DNA of 64,000 nucleotides from DAITMV01 sp046318595 (GCA_046318595.1 JBKCTV010000091.1:62001-126000); one strand, 5' to 3'; shown: positions 33,197 through 42,835, counted from the first letter of the stretch. The notes: generated by a model from the letters alone, not told the origin. Translations and numbers: made by a program.

Positions 33197-34441
33197 TCAG
33201 CGATAAACCGGAAACCGCGTCGTTAATAGGCCGACTCGGCGCCGTACGTCTTCGATCACGGCGGCGTCGTGCGGCCGATCAAGCAGATCGGCGATCAGGT
33301 GGCCGACGGCGCAGGCCTCGTCTTCGCCGAAACCGCGCGTGGTCATCGCCGGCGACCCGAGACGGATACCGCTCGTGACGAACGGCTTTTCCGGGTCGTT
33401 CGGAATCGCGTTTTTATTGACCGTTATGTGCGCCTGGCCGAGTAGCTCCTCGGCCGCCTTGCCCGTGATGCCCTTGGCGCGCAGGTCAACGAGCATGACA
33501 TGGCTTTCGGTCTGCCCGGACACGATCCGCAAGCCACGTTCTATTAAAGTTTGGGCCAGAGCGCGGGCATTCTTGACGACTTGCGCCTGATAGGTTTTGA
33601 ACGCCGGCTGCAGGGCTTCGTGGAATGCCACTGCTTTGCCGGCGATCACATGCATCAACGGACCGCCCTGTATACCCGGGAAAATCGCGCTGTTGATCGG
33701 TTTGGCCAGCGCTTCTTTCATCAGAATGACGCCCCCGCGCGGACCGCGCAAGCTCTTGTGCGTCGTGGACGTGACCACGTCCGCATGCGGCACGGGGTTG
33801 GGGTAAACGCCAGCGGCGATCAGTCCGGCGTAGTGGGCCATATCGACCATGAAATACGCGCCGATCTCCTTGGCGATTCGCGCGAAACGCTCGAAATCGA
33901 TTCGCAGTGCGTACGCCGACGCGCCGGCGATGATCAGCTTCGGTTTGTGCTCCCGCGCCAAGGCTTCCATGCGCTCATAGTCGATCGCCTCCTGAGCGTC
34001 CAGCCCGTAAGAGACCACTTTGAACCACTTGCCAGACATATTCAGCGGCATGCCATGGGTCAAATGCCCACCCTCTGCGAGCGACAAACCCATGATCGTG
34101 TCGCCGGGCTGCAGCAGGGCGAAAAACACCGCCTGATTGGCCTGCGAGCCCGAGTTGGGCTGAACATTGGCTGCCTCTGCGCCAAAGAGCGCTTTAAGGC
34201 GCTCGATGGCCAGTGTTTCGACCTCGTCGACATACTCGCAGCCGCCGTAATAGCGCTTGCCCGGGTAGCCTTCGGCGTATTTATTGGTAAGCTGCGAGCC
34301 CTGCGCCGCCATCACCGCCGGGCTGGTGTAATTTTCCGAGGCGATCAGTTCGATGTGATCTTCCTGGCGGCGGGTTTCTTTCTGGACTGCGGCGAAAATT
34401 TCCGGGTCTACGGTACTAAGGGTGGCGGTGCGGTCGAACAT
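33197..34441 (-). CDS. glyA: Serine hydroxymethyltransferase
   Basis: The 414-residue pyridoxal-phosphate enzyme interconverts serine and glycine and charges tetrahydrofolate with a one-carbon unit. The signature VVTSTTHKSLRGPRGGVIL (with the cofactor Lys, about 222-240) is complete, as is IGAYFMVDMAHYAGLIAAG upstream of it. Length is normal. nrdR follows 9 bases later. No glycine riboswitch was seen in the 90 bases upstream. Confidence 0.97.
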   Translation of the reverse strand: MFDRTATLSTVDPEIFAAVQKETRRQEDHIELIASENYTSPAVMAAQGSQLTNKYAEGYPGKRYYGGCEYVDEVETLAIERLKALFGAEAANVQPNSGSQANQAVFFALLQPGDTIMGLSLAEGGHLTHGMPLNMSGKWFKVVSYGLDAQEAIDYERMEALAREHKPKLIIAGASAYALRIDFERFARIAKEIGAYFMVDMAHYAGLIAAGVYPNPVPHADVVTSTTHKSLRGPRGGVILMKEALAKPINSAIFPGIQGGPLMHVIAGKAVAFHEALQPAFKTYQAQVVKNARALAQTLIERGLRIVSGQTESHVMLVDLRAKGITGKAAEELLGQAHITVNKNAIPNDPEKPFVTSGIRLGSPAMTTRGFGEDEACAVGHLIADLLDRPHDAAVIEDVRRRVGLLTTRFPVYR

Positions 34442-34532
34442 GAGGACGTCCTGGTAAAGCGCGGTGCGCGGCTGGCGGAAGCATCGATTTTAAAGGATTC
34501 CGCCGAACTGCGCATCTGTGTCACGTATGCCG

Positions 34533-35246
34533 TCACCGATCGATTTCGTCCAGCGTCCGACTCGCTGCGCGCTGCAGATGCTCGACGTCACCCCAGCAAC
34601 GCACTGCCGCCCGGTTTTGGGCCGTGGCCTGCGCCTCATAATCCACGACGTTGACACTGGTATTTAAAATCGGCCAGTCGCGTGCCGGCTGCAATTCCAG
34701 GCTGTTGGCATGCCGATAAACGCTATCCAGAATGCCGCCGTGGCTGACGACCAGTATTGTTTGTCCGAGATGGCGTTCGACCAGTTTCGCCAGTACCGCG
34801 ACGATACGCGCATGAAACCGGCCGAGCGATTCACCGCCGGGTAGCTCGGCCTCTGTGCTCCGCGTCAGCAGCCCGGACGCGGCAATCGGATCGCTGACGA
34901 GCATTTCGGCGGCGACGCAGCCCGCAAAACAGCCGAAATGCCGTTCTCGCAAAGCTTCGTCGCACACGCATGGCTGCTGCAAAGCCAGAGCGATCGCCTT
35001 TGCCGTTTCATGAGCACGGCTCAGGTCGCTGCTATAAATCGCTGCCGGTCTAAACGTGCCGTCCGCCAGACGCCTGGCCAGCAAATCTGCCTGTCGCCGC
35101 CCGTGTGCGTTCAAGGGAATGTCGAGTTGACCCTGATAACGCTTGACGAGGTTCCAGTCGGTTTCCCCATGCCGCACCCAGACGGTGCGACAAACACCGG
35201 CCGCGGCCGGCGGTAAGCTTTCGAGAGTCGGCTGGCCGGTCGTCAT
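34533..35246 (-). CDS. Histidine phosphatase / phosphoglycerate mutase-like protein
   Basis: The 237-residue protein has the RHG signature VWVRHGETDWN (about residues 22-32, phospho-His) and the second His in VVSHGGILDS (about 168-177), so it belongs to the histidine phosphatase superfamily. Members range from cofactor-dependent phosphoglycerate mutase to various phosphatases; the sequence around the active site does not settle it. The ATG at 35246 (MTTGQ) lies 15 bases after the tyrS stop; a GTG at 35255 is the alternative. It probably belongs to the tyrS transcript. Confidence 0.85.
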   Translation of the reverse strand: MTTGQPTLESLPPAAAGVCRTVWVRHGETDWNLVKRYQGQLDIPLNAHGRRQADLLARRLADGTFRPAAIYSSDLSRAHETAKAIALALQQPCVCDEALRERHFGCFAGCVAAEMLVSDPIAASGLLTRSTEAELPGGESLGRFHARIVAVLAKLVERHLGQTILVVSHGGILDSVYRHANSLELQPARDWPILNTSVNVVDYEAQATAQNRAAVRCWGDVEHLQRAASRTLDEIDR

Positions 35247-35261
35247 CAAGTCCACTGCCGT

Positions 35262-36521
35262 TTAGCCGAGCACGATGCGGGCGAACTTGCGTTTCCCGAC
35301 CTGCACGGTGTATTGGCCGGCCGACAACCGCAGGCTTTTGTCGGCGATGCGTTGGCCGTCGATGCGCACGCCGCCCTGTTCGATATTCCGGGTGGCTTCG
35401 GAAGCGGAGGGTGCCAAGCCAGCTTCCTTGAGAATTTGCACGATTCCCAGAGGCGCCCCGGCGAGCTGTAGCACCGGTAAGTCGACCGGCAACGCGCCTT
35501 GCCGAAAACGCGCCTCAAAATCGGCCAGCGCCGCGTCGGCCGCCGCCCCGTCGTGAAACCGCGTGACGATTTCCTGCGCCAACGCAACCTTCGCATCGCG
35601 TGGGTTGCGGCCATCTTGACATTCCCTTTGCAAGGTCGCGACGCGCTCGGCGGACTGAAAGCTCAGCAACTCGTAGTATTCCCACATCAGCGTATCGGAA
35701 ATCGACATCAGCTTGCCGAACATCTCGGTTGGACTGTCGGTGACGCCGATGTAATTTCGCTTTGACTTGGACATTTTGTCGATACCGTCAGTGCCGACCA
35801 GCAATGGCATGGTTAGCACACATTGTTGGGCCATCCCCTCTTGTTTTTGGAGTTCGCGGCCGACCAGCAGGTTGAATTTTTGGTCGGTCCCGCCGATTTC
35901 AAGGTCGGCGCGCAACGCGACCGAATCGTAACCCTGCATCAAGGGGTACAGAAATTCGTGGAGCGCGATCGGCTGCTCGTTTTGAAAGCGTTTGGTGAAA
36001 TCGTCGCGTTCGAGAATGCGCGCCACCGTGTAGCGGGCGGCCAGTTTGATCAGACCCGCTGCGCCGAGCGGCTCGCACCATTCGCTGTTGTAGCGGATTT
36101 CGGTGCTGGCCGGGTCGAGAATCTTCATGGCCTGGGTTTGATAGGTTGCGGCGTTGAGGCGAATCTGCTCGGCTGATAATGGCGGGCGGGTGTCGTTGCG
36201 CCCGGACGGGTCGCCGATGGCGGCGGTGAAGTCGCCGATCAGAAAAATCACCCTATGGCCTAGGTCCTGAAGCTGACGCAGTTTATTGAGCACCACCGTG
36301 TGTCCCAGATGGATGTCCGGGGCGGTCGGGTCCATGCCCAGCTTGATGCGTAAAGGGGTACCTAACTCTTCTGCGCGATTCAGTTTGCCGATCCAATCGG
36401 TTTCAATCAATAGTTCTTTACAACCCCGTCGGCTTACCGCCAATGCATGGGCCACATTGGCTGAGCGCGGCATCACCGGGTTTTTGACAAGACCGGCGGA
36501 GGCCATCGCGTTTTGGTTCAT
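35262..36521 (-). CDS. tyrS: Tyrosyl-tRNA synthetase
   Basis: I start at ATG 36521 (MNQNAMASAG) because AAAGGA stands about 8 bases upstream; the frame remains open above it without a ribosome site. The 419-residue class I synthetase has the HIGH-like APDIHLGHTVVLNKL (about 61-75), LIGDFTAAIGDPSGR, and the KMSKS loop IDKMSKSKRNYIG (about 240-252), with a C-terminal S4 RNA-binding domain (GGVRIDGQRI). It attaches tyrosine to its tRNA. It is divergent from the M23 peptidase gene, with 180 bases between starts. Confidence 0.95.
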   Translation of the reverse strand: MNQNAMASAGLVKNPVMPRSANVAHALAVSRRGCKELLIETDWIGKLNRAEELGTPLRIKLGMDPTAPDIHLGHTVVLNKLRQLQDLGHRVIFLIGDFTAAIGDPSGRNDTRPPLSAEQIRLNAATYQTQAMKILDPASTEIRYNSEWCEPLGAAGLIKLAARYTVARILERDDFTKRFQNEQPIALHEFLYPLMQGYDSVALRADLEIGGTDQKFNLLVGRELQKQEGMAQQCVLTMPLLVGTDGIDKMSKSKRNYIGVTDSPTEMFGKLMSISDTLMWEYYELLSFQSAERVATLQRECQDGRNPRDAKVALAQEIVTRFHDGAAADAALADFEARFRQGALPVDLPVLQLAGAPLGIVQILKEAGLAPSASEATRNIEQGGVRIDGQRIADKSLRLSAGQYTVQVGKRKFARIVLG

Positions 36522-36701
36522 TCCGATTCCTTTGGTACACTGCGTTAGTTTTTTTGAGTGTCGATATGCTGTGGTGTTTGCGCAACGGTTGGGTTGTCCT
36601 TCAAGACCAGCGCCAGGCAACGACGAGCCACTGATTATATTGACCTTTGCCGATCAATATAAGAGGGCGTAGCCCCACCGAATCAGGAATCGTAAGAAAC
36701 C

Positions 36702-38105
36702 ATGTTTCGATCATTTTTTCGTAAACAGTTTTTTCTCGCTTTTAAAAATGGCCGTACCAGGGCTCGCTGGGTTGCCGATGCCGTCGTGGACGAAGCTCAG
36801 GCCTGGCTGCCCGCCAATCCGACGCGGCGCAAGCGCGTGCTGGTCGGGCTTGCCGGTCTGCCGGTCTTGAGTGCCGCTGTCGCGTTTGCTACCGCCCCGT
36901 CCGCACCTGGTATCGATATCGGCAGCAGTCAAATGGTGACCGATACGCTGGCGCTGGACATCGACGCCGATGATATCGGACGCGGTCAGCCGCTCGTGGC
37001 TGAGGAGCGCGTCCGGCGCGGCGATTCGGTCGGTTTGTTATTGGGTCGTCTGGGCGTCAACGATCCCGATATATGGTCGCTGTTGCGCACCGATTCTGAA
37101 GCACGCAAGCTGACCCTGCTGCGGCCCGGCAAGGCCGTTTCCGTGCAATTGAACGAACATGGTCTGGTGCAATGGCTGCGTTACTGGCACTCTTCGGCCA
37201 ATGAAGGCTCGACCGCCGATGTACTGTTGATCGAGCGCAAGGGCGGCCGGTTGATCGCGCGCAACGAAGCCGTGGCTTTCGAACGTCAGGTCGTCATCAA
37301 AACCGGCAAGGTGCGTTCCTCGTTATATGGCGCCACCGACGATGCAGGTATACCCGACGCCATCGCCAATCAGTTGACCGAAGTCTTCTCCGCGCAAATC
37401 GATTTTCACCGTGATTTAAAGAAAGGCGACAGCTTTCGCGTCGTCTATGAAATGATGCGGATCAACGGCGAGCCGGTACGGCCTGGCCGGATACTAGCGG
37501 CCGAGTTTACCAATGGCGGGGAAAAGCATCAGGCTTTTTGGCACGAAGGTAGCCAAGGCGGCGCTTACTATCAGGCCGACGGCAAGAGTCTGCGGCAGGC
37601 GTTTCTGCGGTCTCCGCTCGAGTTTTCGCGAGTCACCTCCGGTTTCACAACCGCCCGCTTTCACCCCATCTTGCAAAACTGGCGTGCGCACAAAGGCGTC
37701 GATTACGGTGCTCCGCGCGGCACACGCGTCAAAAGCACGGCCGATGGCACCATCAGCTTCGCCGGCACACAAAGCGGTTACGGCAATCTCGTGGTCGTCA
37801 AGCATTACGGCGCTTATTCCACCGCTTATGCGCATCTGAGCGGTTTTGCGCCGGGTTTGCGGATCGGCGCGAAAGTTTCTCAGGGCGACGTCTTGGGGTA
37901 TGTGGGCAGCACCGGTTGGGCGACAGGCCCCCACTTGCATTATGAGTTTCGCATCAATAACGTGCAACAGAATCCGTTGGCGGTCGCGCTGCCGCCCGCC
38001 ATGCCGCTCGACGGACCATCCTTGGCGCAGTTCAAACGTTCGGTCGGTGAGTGGCAGGCACGGCTCGAGCTGAGCGATTCCTTGCAACTGGCCCGGGCGG
38101 AATAA
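36702..38105 (+). CDS. M23-family cell-wall peptidase
   Basis: The 467-residue protein has an N-terminal membrane anchor (VLVGLAGLPVLSAAVAFA, about 46-63), a substrate-docking OapA-like region, and a C-terminal M23 lysostaphin-like domain: HKGVDYGAPRGT (zinc His and Asp, about 332-343) and GPHLHYEFRI (zinc His, about 410-419). It should cut peptide bridges in peptidoglycan from the periplasmic side; D,D-endopeptidases of this type widen the wall for growth. All zinc ligands are present, so it looks active. It precedes anmK by 19 bases, a common betaproteobacterial order. Confidence 0.93.
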   Translation: MFRSFFRKQFFLAFKNGRTRARWVADAVVDEAQAWLPANPTRRKRVLVGLAGLPVLSAAVAFATAPSAPGIDIGSSQMVTDTLALDIDADDIGRGQPLVAEERVRRGDSVGLLLGRLGVNDPDIWSLLRTDSEARKLTLLRPGKAVSVQLNEHGLVQWLRYWHSSANEGSTADVLLIERKGGRLIARNEAVAFERQVVIKTGKVRSSLYGATDDAGIPDAIANQLTEVFSAQIDFHRDLKKGDSFRVVYEMMRINGEPVRPGRILAAEFTNGGEKHQAFWHEGSQGGAYYQADGKSLRQAFLRSPLEFSRVTSGFTTARFHPILQNWRAHKGVDYGAPRGTRVKSTADGTISFAGTQSGYGNLVVVKHYGAYSTAYAHLSGFAPGLRIGAKVSQGDVLGYVGSTGWATGPHLHYEFRINNVQQNPLAVALPPAMPLDGPSLAQFKRSVGEWQARLELSDSLQLARAE

Positions 38106-38124
38106 AAAGTTCGATGCTCGCGCC

Positions 38125-39306
38125 GTGAATCCATCCGCACGCGCGCATTCCGAGAACCGCTTGTGGATCGGTGTCATGACCGGCACCAGCACAGATGGCT
38201 TGGACGCAGCCGCCATGCGGTTTGCTGCACCAGAGTATCCGGCAAGCGTCGAGCTCGTGGCGGCGGTGTCGCTGCCTTTCGATCGGAGTCTGCGCGACGA
38301 TCTGCTGCTACTGCAAAATCCCTTGTCCTTGCGCGCATGGTCTTCGAGTCAGGCCGGTCATGATCTGCTGTTACATGTCGAGCAAACTGGTCTGCGCTTG
38401 AGCAAAGCATACGCAGACTGCGTCCAACATTTGCTAGCCTCGAAAAGCTGGCCGCGCAACGCTATTTGCGCAGTCGGCGCGCATGGTCAAACGCTCCGGC
38501 ACCGCCCTGAGCTGGGCGTGACCTTGCAACTGCTTGACCCCCACACATTGGCGGAAACGACGGGTTTGAGCGTTGTCTCCGACTTTCGGCGCCGGGATGT
38601 GGCCGCTGGCGGGCAGGGCGCGCCGCTGGTGCCTGCTTTTCATCGCTATTGGTTGGCCGCCCGTGGGCTGCACAAAGCCCTCGTGCTGAACATCGGTGGT
38701 TTCGCGAATATCTCCGTGTTGGCGGCGGAAGCGGTTTATGGGACCGATTGCGGCCCTGGCAATGTATTGATGGATGCCTGGATCCAGCAGCATCTGCAGC
38801 GCGACTACGACGCCGGCGGCGCTTGGGCTGCCACCGGTCGTGTGTCGGACGGGCTCCTGCAGATTTTTTTGCAGCATCCTTTTTTTCGGCGCGCGTTGCC
38901 CGGCAGCACCGGACGCGACGACTTTTCTCTGCAGTGGCTCAACGAATGCCTCGACGTTCAGCGGCGGGCGGGGCATCGGCTTACGCCAGTTGATGTGCAA
39001 GCCACGCTCTTGGCGCTGACCGTGCAGGGCATCGCTCGCGCCGTCGAGCATTATGCACTCATGGATGCTGACCTTGTGGTGTGCGGCGGCGGAGCTTACA
39101 ACCGGGCCTTGTTGAATGCTTTGCAGCAGGCCTTACCGGCTGTGCGGATTCGGACTGGCGAGGAGTTCGGGTTGCCGGCGCAATTCGTCGAGGCGGCCGC
39201 CTTCGCCTGGTTGGCGCGCCAGGCGTGGTTGGGGTTGCCGGGTAATTTACCGGCAGTGACTGGTGCTGCAGGATGGCGCGTATTGGGCAGTATCACACAC
39301 GCTTGA
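38125..39306 (+). CDS. anmK: Anhydro-N-acetylmuramic acid kinase
   Basis: The 393-residue protein has GVMTGTSTDGLDAAAM (about 15-30), GAHGQTLRHRP, VVSDFRRRDVAAGGQGAPL (about 151-169) and GGFANISVL, the AnmK signatures. It turns recycled 1,6-anhydro-MurNAc into MurNAc-6-phosphate. With amgK and murU in the same window, it belongs to the salvage route that re-forms UDP-MurNAc. The start is a GTG at 38125; no ATG in the frame lies before the conserved motif. It converges on the histidine kinase gene. Confidence 0.95.
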   Translation: MNPSARAHSENRLWIGVMTGTSTDGLDAAAMRFAAPEYPASVELVAAVSLPFDRSLRDDLLLLQNPLSLRAWSSSQAGHDLLLHVEQTGLRLSKAYADCVQHLLASKSWPRNAICAVGAHGQTLRHRPELGVTLQLLDPHTLAETTGLSVVSDFRRRDVAAGGQGAPLVPAFHRYWLAARGLHKALVLNIGGFANISVLAAEAVYGTDCGPGNVLMDAWIQQHLQRDYDAGGAWAATGRVSDGLLQIFLQHPFFRRALPGSTGRDDFSLQWLNECLDVQRRAGHRLTPVDVQATLLALTVQGIARAVEHYALMDADLVVCGGGAYNRALLNALQQALPAVRIRTGEEFGLPAQFVEAAAFAWLARQAWLGLPGNLPAVTGAAGWRVLGSITHA

Positions 39307-39318
39307 GGAAATCGCCGC

Positions 39319-41664
39319 TCATACGATGGCGCTGATTTCAGGTGACTGGATTGGTTTGGCCGGCAAATCCTCGGTCGGCTCCAGATCGTGCTGATCGTTC
39401 TGCGCGCTGGCGGTGCCAAACCCGAAGTGATCGGCAAGAATAAACGCCGTATTGCTGATCTCGGCGTCCTGCATGTCCATTTCGTTCGCACCGGCAGGCA
39501 AGGGAAACGCCGCTTTGTCCGCGACGCTTCGTTCGTCGACCCAGAGCGTCGGCAATGGGATGCCAGCTTGACGCGTGAGCTGGAATTCCCATTCTTCCAG
39601 TTGCTGATTCCAGTCGCTGGTCACCACGGCGATCAGCCCCGCTGGCAAGCCGGTGCTGCGAACATGAGACAGTGCCCGGGCTACGTTCCGAATCTGAATG
39701 AAAGGGATCTGCAGTGTTTTGAGGTGCTCCCGCAGACTGGTCGTTCGTACTTCCGGGTTAGCCAGAATAATAATGTAGCGCTGTCCGGCGATGACCGTTG
39801 CCCTGTTGAGCAAATCGGTCGGCTCCAGTGAAGACGCTGCTGGCTTGGGAATTTCGATGATTACGCGCGTTCCGGAGACCGACTGGTCAGGCCGCTTCAT
39901 TTCCTGGAGCAGGACACGCACGCCGGTGCGTTTGGCCAGCTTTTTCATTAAAACCGAACCGTAACCCCAACCTTTATGCTGTTTGTCGGCCTGAGAAGAA
40001 ATACCGGGCCCGCTGTCTTGAATCCAGAGCTGCCAATGCCGCTTTTTCCAGCGTACGCCGATTAGCACACCGCCGGTCTGCGTGTATTTGACTGCATTGT
40101 CGATGATGTTACGAATCAAGCGCCGCAGGGGCTCGGCCTGAACTGCGACTCGAACGCGTGTCCCCCCGTAGCGGACATACAAAGACTTATTGCCGGCAAC
40201 CTGCCCATACTCGGCAACCAAAGGCCCTATGACCTCATCCAGGGCCAGCATCGGCGCTGCGGTATCGTTCTTGCCTTCGAGCTCATGTTCCATCGTGTGG
40301 AAAAAATCGTCAAGCATTGCGGTCAATGACTTTTGCGAGGCGATCATTTTCTGTGTTCGGCTCGAACTGGCAGGGTTCTGCGACAAATGCGATTCGAGCC
40401 CTAACATCAGCGTCAACGACTGCAAAGGCTGTCGCAGATCGTGCCGGTAGCCTCGCAGCGTTTCGCGCAGCCGGACGCCAGCTTCGGTAAAGCGAATAGT
40501 ATTGAGTTCTCGCTGGCGTTGCGCATAGGTAATCGCCAGCTTATCTTTCAGTGTCCGGTGGTTGAACTGCAGGTAAAACAACCCCAGTATGGAAATGCTG
40601 GTCGACGCCAGCGGCCCGTACACATCCACCCAGGGAGGGTGAACGAACGAAATACAGCCAAGTGCTACCAGAGCGGCCATACATTTCAGCGCAGCCAGCA
40701 CCCGAATACCTGAGGCCCACGCTGAAAAAAACGTTTCGGGTTGGACAAAAACAAAAATCGCCGCATTGAATATGGCCGAGGCCGCCGTCAAAGCGATGAT
40801 TGCATGATTCGTACCGATATGCGCTACGCCTAGCAGCATCAACATCACCGCCAACTCGAGTAGCGACAAACGGTTCAACCGCCGTTTCACTTGACAGCCA
40901 TGACAAACCATGCGGGCTATGTTCGTGAATGCGACGATCGACAGTGCTACGATTCCAATCAAGGCCTGCGCCAAAGCGACCGACCCGAGGGACAGCACTT
41001 TCAAATGCACTTGCTCGAAGCTGCCGCACAACAAACCGATCGATAGAACCATCGATGCGCTCAACCAGAGCTTCAGCTGAATACTTTCGATCCCGCCATA
41101 CGCCCAGATGATTAGCAGTAGTAGAGACGGAATGAAAAACAGCATTAATTCCAAACCGCGCGTAATCACCTCCTGGCGCGCGTATTCGGTAGCTTCATAA
41201 AGATTCACCTGCGGCAGGCTTAAATCATAAGAGGCGGTACTGACGCGAAAGTGCGCACCGCCATAGGTCGGTACTTTGATCGGAAACTCTTTGGGCGGAG
41301 AGAATAAATAAAACGGACCATAGGAGGATTGCTCGGCAACCGGTTCCCAGGAAGAGGCGTCGTAGCTGACCTCGACGGTGGCAACCAGTAGGCCGGGAGA
41401 CTGCACGACCAGAATTTTTTCTGTTCGGCCCAGGGTGGAAGCTGCAAGCCGAAGTATAGTCTGGCGCTCGTGGAGCCGAGCGCCATGAGCGCTGGCCATG
41501 CTTTTCAGCATGCCTTGACTTTTGGTATCCGACAAACGCTGTCGGTAGTGCTCTTCCTTGCTTAGAGTATAAAATACGAAACAGGTGAGCAGTAGACTGG
41601 CGGCGATGACGACGGCATTGATCCATTGATCGGGACCAACCCCCGACGTCTTAGGTGTTTTCAT
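39319..41664 (-). CDS. Membrane sensor histidine kinase with receiver-like C-terminus
   Basis: From ATG 41664 the protein has 781 residues (a TTG 36 bases upstream is less likely). A membrane segment (about 16-32) is followed by an extracytoplasmic region of about 140 residues, then a cluster of about seven membrane segments (about 170-370). Next come a dimerisation helix with RGYRHDLRQPLQSL (phospho-His near 408) and an ATPase domain with RNIIDNAVKY and QDSGPGIS. The last 150 residues have an alternating pattern like a receiver domain, but at the start they read YIIILANPEV, without the acidic pair, so phosphotransfer there seems unlikely. The signal it senses is unknown. Its response regulator is directly upstream. 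Confidence 0.85.
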   Translation of the reverse strand: MKTPKTSGVGPDQWINAVVIAASLLLTCFVFYTLSKEEHYRQRLSDTKSQGMLKSMASAHGARLHERQTILRLAASTLGRTEKILVVQSPGLLVATVEVSYDASSWEPVAEQSSYGPFYLFSPPKEFPIKVPTYGGAHFRVSTASYDLSLPQVNLYEATEYARQEVITRGLELMLFFIPSLLLLIIWAYGGIESIQLKLWLSASMVLSIGLLCGSFEQVHLKVLSLGSVALAQALIGIVALSIVAFTNIARMVCHGCQVKRRLNRLSLLELAVMLMLLGVAHIGTNHAIIALTAASAIFNAAIFVFVQPETFFSAWASGIRVLAALKCMAALVALGCISFVHPPWVDVYGPLASTSISILGLFYLQFNHRTLKDKLAITYAQRQRELNTIRFTEAGVRLRETLRGYRHDLRQPLQSLTLMLGLESHLSQNPASSSRTQKMIASQKSLTAMLDDFFHTMEHELEGKNDTAAPMLALDEVIGPLVAEYGQVAGNKSLYVRYGGTRVRVAVQAEPLRRLIRNIIDNAVKYTQTGGVLIGVRWKKRHWQLWIQDSGPGISSQADKQHKGWGYGSVLMKKLAKRTGVRVLLQEMKRPDQSVSGTRVIIEIPKPAASSLEPTDLLNRATVIAGQRYIIILANPEVRTTSLREHLKTLQIPFIQIRNVARALSHVRSTGLPAGLIAVVTSDWNQQLEEWEFQLTRQAGIPLPTLWVDERSVADKAAFPLPAGANEMDMQDAEISNTAFILADHFGFGTASAQNDQHDLEPTEDLPAKPIQSPEISAIV

Positions 41665-41696
41665 GAGTGATGCTTGGCGAAAACTAGATGGCAGGC

Positions 41697-42377
41697 TCAA
41701 TAACTACGTACCTGATCGGTCAGGTTTGGCATTTTTCGATACAGACTGACGGCCTGAGTGCGGTTTTTGACGTTCATGCGGGTAAAGATTTCGCGAAGGT
41801 GGGTTTTGATGGTTTCGGGTGACAAATTCAGTTTGCGGGCGATTTCCTTGTTGGACATCCCCGCGGCCAAATATTGCATGACCTCCTGTTGTTTTATCGT
41901 CAAATGAATGCCTGTGGCGTTTTGGTTGCGGCGTTGAGCGTCGCCTGAATTGCGGTGGTTGACGACGGCGTTCGGACGCCATTGTACGGTTACGCCGGCA
42001 CGGCTCAGTGCTTCGAGTAAAACCTGAGATGTCTGTTCGAAGCTGTCGGATTTTGACAGTTTCCAGCAACGGTTATAGCGCAGCGTGTCCACCATGTTCA
42101 GCAAAGCGTCCTCGCCACTCATGGCCAGCAATGGGATTTGCGGAGCTGCTTGTTGTAGTGCATCCAGCACGCCCAGGCCTTGCAGGTCGGGAAGCCGCAA
42201 ATCAGCGATGATGAGGTTTGGGGAGATGTTGACGAGGTAACGTAAGCCTTCGGAAAGCGAAGGCACACAATCGATGGTTACGTCGGCTGCAACGAACTCG
42301 ACGAGTTCGCGTATGCCGGTGGCAAACAAAGGGTGGTCTTCAATGATGAGAATGCGTGCGTTCGAGCTGTTATTCAT
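41697..42377 (-). CDS. LuxR/NarL-family response regulator
   Basis: The 226-residue protein has a receiver domain (IIEDHPLF, ADLRLP with the phospho-Asp near 56, LAMSGE and KLSKSD as the conserved Ser and Lys) and a C-terminal LuxR-type helix-turn-helix (LTIKQQEVMQYLAAGMSNKE, then IARKLNLSPETIKTHL). ATG 42377 is chosen because GGGGAGA stands about 7 bases upstream. It pairs with the sensor kinase gene starting 33 bases downstream. Its targets are not known; the large envelope protein gene divergent to it is a candidate because regulators often control a divergent neighbour. Confidence 0.92.
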   Translation of the reverse strand: MNNSSNARILIIEDHPLFATGIRELVEFVAADVTIDCVPSLSEGLRYLVNISPNLIIADLRLPDLQGLGVLDALQQAAPQIPLLAMSGEDALLNMVDTLRYNRCWKLSKSDSFEQTSQVLLEALSRAGVTVQWRPNAVVNHRNSGDAQRRNQNATGIHLTIKQQEVMQYLAAGMSNKEIARKLNLSPETIKTHLREIFTRMNVKNRTQAVSLYRKMPNLTDQVRSY

Positions 42378-42835
42378 GTTGTATCTCCCCAAGTTTCAAT
42401 TTTTTACGGGTTATCGCTTGCTTGGTGGTGGGTTCTCACCAATCCTTGCTCGCCCGCCATGACCAACCCGCGTATGACAGAAGGATGGGATAACCCACCC
42501 TTTGAGTCAAACGCCCCTGATAATGCCGTTGTACAACTTTCGGGTGATATAAACAATCTTTTACTTTAATCTGCCTTGGTCTGCGAAATCGCTGTTTTCT
42601 AAATTTTAGAAAGCATTGATTTCGGATCCCTTCTCGGATAGTTTTTCAACATTCTGTTTTTATTGGATTTTAAATGGTCTACTGGAAACCGTGCAATTGA
42701 AAATTGTTGTAAAACGAAAAAAGCACTTTTTTTCATCAACTCCTTCGTTTGGGTGAGGCTTGTCACCCGGGGTGATTGTGAGGGTGATACAGATGGGATT
42801 AATCGGAGCAGGTGCTCCATAAACACAGGACGGGC
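42378..42835. promoter_or_regulatory. AT-rich divergent control region with two palindromes
   Basis: This 458-base gene-free region separates the response-regulator gene (minus) from the DUF748 gene (plus). It is much more AT-rich than its flanks around 42530-42740. A perfect 17-base palindrome, TTTCTAAATTTTAGAAA, lies at 42596-42612; a shorter imperfect one, TCACCCGGGGTGA, lies at 42763-42775. No open gene is seen. Both palindromes are candidates for operator sites of the adjacent regulator. The DUF748 gene has AGGAC 7 bases before its ATG. Confidence 0.5.
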
